DNA of 64,000 bases from Lytechinus pictus (Eukaryota > Echinodermata > Echinoidea > Temnopleuroida > Toxopneustidae). Both the position numbers and the translations under genes were made by a program. How positions within the stretch are numbered: position 1 is the first letter of the stretch; each line of letters opens with the position of its first letter. Positions 1 to 10,900 of this stretch are shown one piece after another. The stretch lies in the NCBI RefSeq assembly GCF_037042905.1, contig NC_087245.1, positions 13,596,501-13,660,500 on the forward strand, in the 5' to 3' direction. The notes beneath the pieces were generated by a model that saw nothing but the letters and a program-made list of their open reading frames with translations, was not told the origin of the DNA and ran no database searches.

Positions 1-130
1 GGTCACCAATTTTCAACAAAGTCCTCCCAGATGTAAATTGTCATTTGACAGGCATTTTCAATACATTTACTGTCTTATAGAATTCGTTCTGCGTGGCGGG
101 GCGAAAACTGCTAATACTCAAAATAAAGGG
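1..130. repeat. Dispersed repeat, shared with 9703-9815
   Basis: Bases 1-115 align with 9703-9815 (shared blocks TTTTCAACAAAG, CCTCCCAG, ATTTTCAATACATTT, TTCTGCG). In copy A it lies downstream of the 370-275 exon; in copy B it lies upstream of the equivalent exon. It is therefore a transposed repeat and not conserved intron sequence. Confidence 0.5.
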
Positions 131-274
131 AGAGGTTACAGGCAAAATATCATCTTGAACTCTTCCCTAAGAGTCAAAAGAGGAGAGAGGGCTAAAAGGA
201 AAGAAAAAGAAAGAAAAAGAGGTGATTGTGATTTGATTGAGCTGAAAAAGTAGGTTATCAATAGTCATATTTAC

Positions 275-3200
275 CAATATACTCATCAGGATTCTTAAAG
301 ATGGCTGCCACTGCACGCCCGGCTTCACTGGTATACACCATGTGGACTTTCTTATTTGCCACCGGAATGTCTATATGAATGTTGAATGAAAGACGTTGGG
401 AAAATCAAATGAATTTAAATATACTGACCATCCACTCTGTTGTCCAATATAAATTGCTATTGATAAAATCGTGAAAGTCAAAGAGGTCGATTAAAGAATT
501 ACAGTTTTGTGAAGTTTTGTTTCATTTTTGTGATGTCATTTGCAAGCAACACTTACTGTGCAGTTAGCCTATGACATGTATTACAAAATGTAGGCCTATA
601 TCTTCCCAGAAAATTGAACTCATTACATTTTGCATACAATATTTTCAACACCCCATGTATCCCAGATTCTATGAAGGAGAATAGTTATCATGACCAAAAA
701 AACAAACGTGCATATCAAGAAATTCATTTTGCAAGGCACGTATAAGCTGATCGCACGCATGGCCCTGACGGAGAAGCGGGGGTGTTGAACCACCCTCGAA
801 GATTTGCCTGCGGGTGCCGCGTTTGTATACACCATAGGCAGCACCCCTTGGAAATCAAAAGGTGGTATTTTAACCAAAATCACCTTCATTTTGGAGTAAA
901 ACCTCCATTTTCGTTCCCAAACCGGCACCCCCTATTAAAAAATCGTTCCCATGGCCCCGCTCGCATGTAGGCAAAAGTTATAGACATGGTGAATTAAAAA
1001 AGATACCAGCTTTGTTATTTTGTATGGATCTTTCCCAAATTGAAGTTGGTCTCTTGTCTCATTACTTCTATCCTTTCTATTATTGAAACCAATTTGAAGC
1101 CATGGTTGACTTCCTCTTCAAGGTTCAATGAAGACCGATATGAGTTCTTTTTCAGAATGATGTCTTTATATCAGGTCTCGAATTCAATAGCCTATTCAAT
1201 TGGCTATTGAATTCTAGACCTAATTATTTTGAAAATAATTAATATTCTGTAGTTTATTTTCATTCGTATTTATTTATTTGATTTTATATTTTCCACTCGT
1301 GGGCTGAATGGCCCTCTTCAGCCACAGGCTATTCTTCTGAGGGGTCCAGTACACATACATTTAAAAATACAAACATACAGTACTAAAAAACAAATACATA
1401 TTTAAAAGATGCATTAATCGACAAAAGTAAAACATATAAGTAATCCTAGACGATGCTGAGGTAGGACCTCAACTTCTACAAGTATGAAAAAATGAAAAAA
1501 ATAGTTGGATTGGAGATGATGGGGGAGGGGTAGCATGCAGTAGGGGGGGTAATCATAATAAGTGCTGATCTATGGTGGTACTTAGCTTTTTTCTAAAGGT
1601 AGTAAGAGAAGCTTCAGGACGGATATATGTAGGCTATACTTGTTCCATAACTTTCCGCCTTGAAACAAGAAACGTTTTATGCCATATTCAGTTTTGGGGC
1701 AGTGTATCATAATTTTGCACATGCGTCTTGAATTTACAGATCTTTAATAGTCCCCATTTTAACAAAATGAGCGCACTGCGATTCATATGTCAACTGCGGT
1801 AAAGTATATTTTATCATATTCTCATAGTCGTAAGGTGAGAAATATATTTAGCTAAATGAGAAATCAATTACCTAAATTTGACGTAATCCTCTCATCCTCA
1901 AAATGTTATCGTGATATAGAATATATATGTAAAACTAATCTTAGGGAAAATTAAATAAAAAGGAAGTGGTTTTTTATTTCAGGAGTATTTATGGTGTGCA
2001 TGGGCAGTGTCCAAAACACACGTATGAATATAATTACAGCAGATATATGTAAGTTTATTTATTTCAATTCAATGTGTAAAAAAATTATCATGAAATATTT
2101 GCCTCAAATTATGTAAATTATGCCGAAGATCGTGATGATTTATAACACTGTGTTTGTCATATCGGTTATGCAAACGAATATGTGCAGGGAAAATGTTCGT
2201 TTTTAAATATTGTTTGCAATAGATTAGTCAGCCCACCTTGACCCTTTGAAACATCCACCTAAAGGGCCCTACTTAAAGCAGATACGAACCAATAGGCATC
2301 TCGAGTCCTCAACTACTCATACCTGGCCACTTTCCTGACCCATAATGATAGTGTAGACTAGTAATATAGACCCACTTGAATGATAACATGCTAATTAACT
2401 AATCAATACATTTATACCGCAATAATCATGTTACCAAGTAGCAAAACAATTACTTTTCTTCTCTAAATATTTTAGTATCTCTATCCAAATACAATTACAT
2501 AATTTATTCTCTGTAGTATTAGTAGATATCTGAAAACGTATATTTTCAGACTATGTATTTATGACACACAGTCAATGAAAGACCACACACAGTTCACTCC
2601 CCTTTAAAATCTATAAAACACATAACTCTATTATTCTCTGATTGATTTGAAGAAAGAAACTTTCTTCTTTTTTTAAATAAAAAAACCCAGCTTACAGCCG
2701 AGATTAACTTCATCCAATAAAAATCAAACTTACGCCAAAGATACTCATCACCGTCAACTTTTTGCGGGGTCGACTGGGTTAAGATGTTATCCATGTACAT
2801 GGCATAGCGAACTGAAGAAGCGGGTAGACCTGAGGCAAACATGTATTCTTCTATTTCCGCTTTTCCGTCAAAGTGAGGACATGGCTTCCCAATGGCCTTC
2901 TTGACTGACTGTAGGCCACTAAAGACAAAATGCTTCACGCCTACTTTCCTGGCAACGTCGACCATGTTTTTGCCCTGGATAAACAGATGATTCGAGTTGA
3001 ACATTACATGACGAATTCACTCTGATTTCAAGAAGAAACACATTATGAAGGTTTTATGAAAATGCATCATAGAATAAAGGAATTATAGATTTGTTATTTT
3101 TTTTGACGTCACATTCCATAAAAATCTATTTTATTAGAATATCATTAAATGAAACTAGTCGTGCATTCAATATTACATCAGCCACACTTTTCATACTCTT

Positions 3201-5189
3201 CTATGATAACATTGTCATTCATCATGAACATTTCTAAATGTAGATATAGCTTTGTATTGTGCAGCTGTCTGCATGTGACGTCACGGAATAAAAACTTATA
3301 AAACGATCATTACTCTTTTTTCCTGTGATGTATTTTCGTCTAACCTTCATTAATGTTGTTGTTCTGTTTTCAAATTAAAACCAATCTGATTTCAGGATGT
3401 AGGATGGATCCCCCTTAATATAATAAGCGCTTGAATATTACACTGAAATAAAACATTACTTATAAATATGACAAATGCGTTTCCTAAAATAATAACGCTC
3501 AGCAAGACATCGAGATGAATTTCAAACGTCAATATTTATAATTCCATCCAACATGTCCAAAGGATGCTTCAAATCTATTGATTTCATATATAAATCACAG
3601 ATGAAAAAAAAAAGACAGTGATTTTCTCAGATGATGAGAAGTATACAGGCCCTGTTGAATAGTTCATTAGATATTGGCAGGTACCTATAAACATGATGAA
3701 TTTATGTCTTTAGTTCATCCTTGAAGATCCTTAGAAATTTGTACCATATTGTGTAGTTGTGTTGTCCCTTAGAATATGTTATTCAGATGTACTTTTTATC
3801 GAAATGCACCTCACGTACCATTTCAACTTCTTTTGCCTGGTCCATCAATTCCCAATAGCTTGTCATGGCAAAGACACCGTAACTTCCCGCCATAGCAGGT
3901 TCCAAAGAAGATACATCTTCAGTCGAGGCTTTCACCATTTCAACCCCTATAATAATAATAATCATAGAAATATCTAAATATATGCGCTGCCAAAAAATAT
4001 GGCCATTAACTTGCATGCTTGATTGTGAACAGTTGAAGATGTTCTTATCAGTTCCGAACATTTTTCAAAGTCATGAAATCTTTCAATAATTCTTCAGGTC
4101 TACGAGTTTCTCAATATTTTTTTCAAATGGCAATATCGGGCTACCACAAGGAATGTTCGCAGACTATTTGTAACAATATATCTGTTTTTATTTTATTCCC
4201 ATTATTGAACATTGAATAATAGTTGTTAAAAGTCAGATATTTCGAGGAAATTCGTGTTTTAGGGTCTTATGTCCTTCGAAGTTGTACTTTAATTTTGTTT
4301 TCTATTCGGACCAACTAGGATTAATTCCTCATTTTATACAAGAATATACAAGATACAAAACTCTAATTGCATATACTAATTTTCTACAGTTGGCCTAATG
4401 AATTTATTGGAGAGTAGATTTAGGAAATCAACGTTATCAAATCCATGCTCCTCCTTCTTTCAAGGTTTTCGGTTATATTAATGTTTATATCCACATATAA
4501 ACTATTAAGTAAATGTAGGATATAATAAACAAATATATCAGGCTTTCGCCCCTCGGGAAAAATAGTAATTACCACACCAACCTCTGATAAATAATTATTC
4601 CACTATACTTTCTCAAAGCCTGATATATATGTTCAATGTAGTATATATATGCATTTATGTAGTGAAGTCGTGCAGTATCTCTCTGAAGATGGCGCGAAAG
4701 GTCACTATAATTATATATGATATATTTGTAATGCAAGCGGGTAATGCGGTAAAGTGAACAATGGTGCATTTCGAAGTGCATACAGACATGACTGATGTAA
4801 GTGGAATTTCGATACAAATATTTCGACATAGCCACACTACATCATATATAGAGATGATGAATATAATTTTCTTCCTCATGTTGCAGGCTAGGTTGGAGAT
4901 TCATCTGAACAATTGAAATGACACTAGAAAAGAATGAGAGTAAATGGGACAGCAGTTAATATGGCCACATCCATCATCAACCGCCAGATGCAGCACGATC
5001 TAACTCGTGTCAAAAGTAGCATCGAACACATTACTTCTGTTTACCTTTTTGGGCTAGGGCTCTAGCCTTCTCGCTATCCACATTTCTTGTGATTCCTCGA
5101 ACCTTAAAGTTACTGTCCTGAAGAAGTGCCCTAACCAGAGAACCTCCTTGCGTTCCTGTGGCTCCAAATACGGTGATCAATTTCGCCAT
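275..5189 (-). CDS. NmrA-like family protein (NMRAL1/HSCARG-like), copy A, 3' end beyond window
   Basis: Minus-strand gene. Coding exons: 5189-5045, 3946-3819, 2974-2734 and 370-275; the last exons lie left of base 1. The start is the ATG at 5189. The product opens MAKLITVFGATGTQGG, a Rossmann-fold NAD(P)-binding loop (GxTGxQGG). Exon 2 carries VFAMTSYWE and exon 3 carries VKHFVFSGLQSVKK and HFDGKAEIEEYM, all typical of NmrA-like atypical SDR proteins, which bind NADP(H) as redox sensors and lack the classical catalytic triad (family knowledge). Exon lengths 145, 128, 241 and 96 and their phases equal those of the neighbouring copy B. Exon 3 ends in phase 1 and the next exon starts with AC, so a small extra exon ending in G (giving Asp) probably lies between 371 and 2733; I could not place it. 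No stops or frameshifts in the exons seen, so probably functional. Confidence 0.88.
371..2733. other. Intron region of NmrA-like copy A
   Basis: No convincing long coding sequence. The stretch should contain the missing microexon. Bases 2230-2597 match a dispersed repeat also present near 53930-54300 (next entries). 1260-1560 is AT-rich sequence containing a short G-rich tract. Nothing else recognised. Confidence 0.5.
2230..2597. repeat. Dispersed SINE-body-like repeat, shared with 53930-54300
   Basis: Shared blocks with 53930-54300 include CATGTTACCAAGTAGCAAAACA (around 2426-2447), GAGTCCTCA, CTGGCCA and CACACAGTCAATG / CACACAATCAATG. The copy at 54 kb ends in a tRNA-like head, so this is a headless relative in the same orientation. 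Confidence 0.55.
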
Positions 5190-5689
5190 TTTGGAAAAAA
5201 TAACACCAAACTCGTCAGATTGCTCACATAATATATGATCCCTGGATCTATATTTTGCAATGACACGGAAACGGTGTACACACAGCTGATGTGTTCAATG
5301 TCATGGGCGGTGGGAAATTTTATTACCAGGCATCCAAGCTCTGATGCACTTCGGATAGTCTCTATTTTCAGACCTTAATATCTACAATTCTCTTATCTGA
5401 ATCAAGGGGTGGATAAAGGATTTTATAATCGAGTACAGAAAATTTATTCAAGAAAACTAGGGTTAAGAAAGAAAGACGTAAAGAAAAATGAGAAATTTGA
5501 CGTGTCCTAAGGACACAGATGCCCCGCTTAACGCGATCAGAAATTCATTCTATATGATTGAACTTAATATCGTGCAGAAACCAAAATGCATATATATAAT
5601 GAACAAATTTAGACCATTGACCTAAAGACTCACCCTTTCCATAATAATCTCTGACAGAAGATATGACAGTCAGGTCATTGGATGTGACC

Positions 5690-6055
5690 TGACTGTATTT
5701 TGGTGTCATCTACCCAGACACCAAACATTTTTTTTAAATATCTGGTGAATATTTCTAAAGTTATCATGCGGAAACCAACTCGCATAAGTTGTGACCTTTG
5801 ACCTGCGGACTCCGAATTCGAACTTAGTCTGTATTTCGGTGTCATCTACCTACACACCCATTTTTTTTAATCTGTTGAATACTCCAGAAGTTATCATGCG
5901 GAAACCAACTCACCTATGTAATGAGCTGCAACCTTTTACCCGAGGACTCCGAATTCAAACTTAACCTGTATAATGGTGTCATCTACCTACATATTTTTTT
6001 GATCCATTAGATATTGATCCATTAGATATTTTTCGAGTTATTGCACGGAAACCAA
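5690..6055. repeat. Tandem repeat, three diverged 130-147 bp monomers
   Basis: Each monomer contains a GGTGTCATCTACC block, a T-run, a 'gaatatt...ttat' block, GCGGAAACCAACTC and a TTTGACCT / ACTCCGAATTC block. The GGAAACC marks occur near 5771, 5901 and 6048. It lies between the two NmrA-like genes and ends in a G-run at 6056-6067. No protein is encoded. Confidence 0.7.
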
Positions 6056-6090
6056 GGGGGGGGGGGGCGGACGGAAGGCCGGGGCAACGC

Positions 6091-6680
6091 TTAAAGGGAT
6101 GGTCCGGGCTGAAAATATTTATATCTTAATACATAGAGTAGAATTCACTGAGCAAAATGCCGAAAATTTCATCAAAATCGGATAACAAGTAATAAAGTTA
6201 TTGAAGTTTAAAGTTTAGCAATATTTTGGGAAAACAGTCGTCATGAATATTCATTAGGTGGGTTGATGATGTCACATCTCCACTTTCCGTTTTCTTATGT
6301 TATTACATAAAATCATAATTTTTTCATTATTTCATACTTGTGCGAATAATATATTTCCCTTATAGTGAAATAAGTTGCAGCAATAAATATCTAATGCACT
6401 AAATCAGTTGTCAATCCAATTTTTCTAGTTCTTGGAGGAAAAAAATTGAATAAACCTAATTTCATATAATAAAATACAAAAGAACATGTGGAGATGTGAC
6501 ATCATCAGCCCACCTAATGAATATTCATGACGACTGTTTTCACAAAATATTGCTAAACTTTAAAATTCAATAACTTTGTTATTTGTTATCCGATTTCGAT
6601 GAAATTTTCGGCATTTTGCTCAGTGAATTCTACTCTATTTATTAAGCTATAAATGCTTTCAGCCCGGACCATCCCTTTAA
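6091..6680. mobile_element. Foldback MITE with about 190-bp terminal inverted repeats, TTAA-flanked
   Basis: The left arm starts TTAAAGGGATGGTCCGGGCTG and the right arm is its near-perfect reverse complement ending at 6680 (CAGCCCGGACCATCCCTTTAA). The match continues inward through GAATTCACTGAGCAAAATGC and GATGTCACATC. Both ends read TTAA, as expected of piggyBac-type insertion (inference). It encodes no protein. Relatives lie at 23332-23997 and 51287-51865. Confidence 0.85.
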
Positions 6681-7192
6681 TGCCCCATCCGGACTTCGTC
6701 TGCGGGGGCTTAATAAGTTTTCTCTTTTTTTCCACCCCAACTTCGAAAAGGGCTGAGGGTATAATATCACACATCGTTGGATTTAACTTTGGGCCAAAAA
6801 GGGACACATTTCCCCTGTGTCACCCCTCCCCCTTCTGGATCTCCACCTGCCTAAACATAATTATACACACGCGCACTCTAACCTCACCCACGGACAGCCA
6901 CATACAACACCCATCCAGATGAGACCTAAATCTGTAGCCTATACTCTTCGCCAAATATTTTATTTGGCAAAGAAAAGGGAAAATGTATGAAAATCATTTT
7001 AAGCTAGAAAGTCACCTAATAAGTACATTATAGCATCGTCTGAAACTGTTTTGCTAATGATTTATTATTTTGAACTTTTTAAAATTATTTTTATCCAGCA
7101 CGTTTTACTCTACAGAGATATAGCAAATAAACACACAATTAATTATACAGTCGTTCCCACTATCACATGACATTCGGAATAAACAGTATATA

Positions 7193-7196
<4 letters not shown>

Positions 7197-7230
<34 letters not shown>
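7197..7230. repeat. (TA)n microsatellite
   Basis: An uninterrupted TA dinucleotide run in the intergenic region between the two NmrA-like genes. Confidence 0.9.
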
Positions 7231-7233
<3 letters not shown>

Positions 7234-7904
7234 CTCGGTTTTGTATTTTTTCTTCATTTGTTCTTGTTCTATAAATATCGATAAATCTTCGTAGGCTATT
7301 GGGGTGAGGTGGGTTCACATTACACAAGCAAAGTTTGGAATGAACCCCCACCCACACACACATATTTCTACAGTTAGTATTTATTTTTATTTATCCTTTG
7401 TATAACAAAATTGACTACAAAAAATATTCTAAGTTACATCAAATTTCTTGAAAAGTTAAAAATCATATATATCATTGAATATATGTATTGATTTATGGAA
7501 TCAAATTTTACTATATTTTCTGTTTTGAAATGAAGTCGAATTTGAATTGGGAAGCGCTTACTAAATATCTAATTCTAGGAAATAAACTCCGGAAATAACC
7601 ATCTAGTATATTACTTAACAGTGGCATAATGACCCAAACATTTTGAGGGGGCCAGATATGGCGTATCGGGCAAAAATTACGACATTTTTTTACTACAAAA
7701 ATCAAATTTATGAATAGATTTTTTTGGGGGTGGGCAAGTGCCCCAAGCCCCCTTGTCTGACACGAATCTATAATCACGTACCTTGGAATGTACAATACGT
7801 ACAACGAATATTCTAAAAATATAGTATAATATGAAGGTTAGTATGATAAACTTATACACCCATAAACCGAATAAAACAAATAAATAACACACACATAAAC
7901 AAGT

Positions 7905-7915
7905 TTTATTTTATT
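7905..7915 (-). terminator. Poly(A) signals overlapping the stop codon of NmrA-like copy B
   Basis: On the minus strand the end of the reading frame is AAATAAAATAAAAC. Two AATAAA hexamers (7915-7910 and 7910-7905) overlap or directly follow the TAA stop at 7913-7911. Either could serve as the polyadenylation signal, implying a very short 3' UTR, unless a later signal is used. Confidence 0.45.
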
Positions 7916-10900
7916 TCAATACTGCCAATATTTTTTCCTTGTTGTCTTTTACAAAAGCTTGGAAGTCGAAGGTCTTTGAATCAAGTCTCTTTGTCTCCTC
8001 CCTGCTGTAACATGGATGTTCGGTTTGAAAAAATTCAAACATGACGCCCAAATCGTCCGCTGCGGGGAATGGCATCTGGGAAAACTCTTTTGCCGTCATC
8101 TGTTGTTAGAAGAACAAAACAAGATTTTACCTCGATGACAATATAAAATAATTATAATTCAAACAAAAATACATAGGGCCTAATATAGTGAGGGTGTGTG
8201 TGCGGTTGCAGGGTGTGTGTCTAAGTGTGAGTGTAGTTTACTACAAGCGCAAATCCTTATTTAATCTGGGACCGACCTTAAACGTCATCAACGGAACGAA
8301 ATAAAGCATGCCTCTATTTTCTTCTATTCAATTCAATTCATTTAATTTTTCGTTTTCAATACTTCATATTTACAATATCAATTCAATGTTCATGCAGTTT
8401 ATTGACCTGTATCAAACTCCCGACTTCTACGTACGTGGTGACAAACTCTTAAGTCAATAGGAAACTTTATTGAAAACATGACCATGAATGATGACGGAGG
8501 ACAAAGAGAGGACGGAAGACTCGATAAAAATATATCTGCGCATGCTATGTTCTTAATTTCCTTAAGTGCATAGAAATGTTTGTAGAATCTTCCTCCTTCT
8601 TTGCCTTTCGTCTTGCTTTTTGAATATTTCTAGTACCTGGGTTGGCGAAACGTGAACAGATTCTGCTTCAAGAATAGCATTGAGAATATCACAGTATTGT
8701 GACATGGTCTTTCTGTCGCCTGATAATCCAACACTTTTACCTGGAAAGAAATAGTACGTGAAATGATTTGTGCGATTGTGATCATCAATCGATTAATACC
8801 CGGTATGAGATTATATTCCTTTCAGAAGGGAGCCCATACGACCATCATGCATGTTATATAAAACGAGGAACAAAAGTGTGTCATTGTTCACTTGAGTTAT
8901 TCATATAAACTTGATTTTTTATTAGGCATTTTCGTTTTTGATTATCTCATTTGATCCCCAGTTAAAGTGATATCAAATCATACTCTCTGCCCATTGAAAC
9001 GGAGCCATGTAAACATTTCTTCTTTGAGGATAATGAGATTTAAGTAATTCATGCGCTGCGCAAAATGATCTATTTACGTCACATTGCGTCAGTTTCATAT
9101 TTTTATATTATGTAAATGATTGCATCTTTTTTCTTTCTAATTTGATTTTTCTTTTCTTATTGTTTGTCTTATTTTGTTCAGATCTTCCCCAGTTTCTTTC
9201 AGATAACTTTGCTTCATCTTACCGATATACTGATCAGGATTCTTAAAGATAGCCGCTACTGCACGTCCAGCCTCACCGGCATATATCATGTCTACTGCCT
9301 TGTTTTCCATGGGAACATCTGCATAAGTAGTATATAAATTATATAGGGTATAAGTAGTATAGATATTAGGCAATTTTCGCAACCGCTCCGGAAAATGCTT
9401 TTAAGAAAAAGAAAATGTATTGTAAAATAACTTTCATGAGAAAGAGCAACTAAGAACAGCAGTTTCGTCCTTAGGAGCGTTTCATGGAAGGATTTGTCAG
9501 ACGTTCTAACCGACAAGTCCTGTCTGGTCCGGCAGTTATCATGGTAACTGTGCTTCTCAGCCAATCAAAATCAAGGAAAGTTGTCAAAGCTGACATCCTG
9601 TCGGACATATATGTTAATAAAACGCTCACCTGGACTCTGAACAAACGACAAATTTGCAACTTTTCGTCAGCTGCAAAACTAAGGACGCAACCATTTTTCC
9701 GGTTCACTAATTTTCAACAAAGACCTCCCAGCTTTTAATTATCATTATATTGTATATGGAGATTTTCAATACATTTGCCGTGTTCTTGATTCGATCTGCG
9801 TCGCCGTTGCGAAAAATCGCTGAAGTCTCATATCAGTGGCGTACCGTGGGTCACGACATGGGGGAGCAGCAAAAGTTTTGAGTCACTTAGTGAGCGGGAG
9901 AAGCGCGCTCACTTGCCAGATATACCGACCTAATATAGACATTTTAAAGACAGTGCCTTAAACAGATATGTATCTCACTGATCAAAAAATGCAATTTTTT
10001 TATATTCAGACCTAAAAAGGGATATAAGAAGCAAATTTTGTAATCACGATACTTACCTATCTCGCTAAACAAACAATGCGAGCTCCAAACAGGGACATTT
10101 TAAGGACTATATTTTAGGAATCCACAAAGAGTATGTCATATATCATGCACCATAGTCATCTAATGCGAGTGCCAAGCGCTTGCCGACTTTGTTAGAATTA
10201 CATCTAAACACATGAAGCACTTTTTGTAGTTATTGTAATCATAATTATCATACGCATCTCACTAATCAAATATTCAGATCTGAAGAGGGGCTTTCTAAGG
10301 CTTGTTGGTAGGAATTCACTTAGACCATACGTATTTCACTAACCAAATGATGCGATCGCGAAAAAGGAACATTTTAAGGACTGATTTTAGGAACTCATGA
10401 AGAGCAGACATATCTCACCAATCCACGCGAACGTAAGCACGGACAGGAAATGTTTTATATTAAGACCTTAAAATGGGGCAGTCACTTTTATAGTCATGAA
10501 AAAGAAGCATATGCCACTACGTAAAACAATGATAACTCGAAGTGCGAAGAAATATATTTGGTGTTTTTTACTTGAAAACGGGAGGTTTTAGTACAACAGG
10601 ATTATATATCTCGTTAAACAGACAATGCGAGTACCGGGAACAATGAAGACATAGGCCCTGAGCAAATTACATTTCATAAAGTTATGAAAAAAATGTTTCT
10701 AATGTAATATAACATAACAAAATTATAATATAACATTACAATGAACAATAATTTCTTCTTTCCCACTACGTTTCTCTTTTTGTCTCCCTCTTTTTCTCCT
10801 TTCCCCCGTTTTCCCTCCAGCCGATTGGGGAGGGGGGCACGTGCCCCCAAGCCCTTCCCCCCCCCCCGTAGTTACGTCACTGGTCTCATATAGATAAGCA

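Noticed and set aside
2323..2334. A 12-nt candidate microexon on the minus strand for NmrA-like copy A, with AG before and GTATGAGT after, phases fitting
   Set aside because: It lies inside a dispersed repeat also present near 54 kb, so the splice-like signals are probably coincidental.
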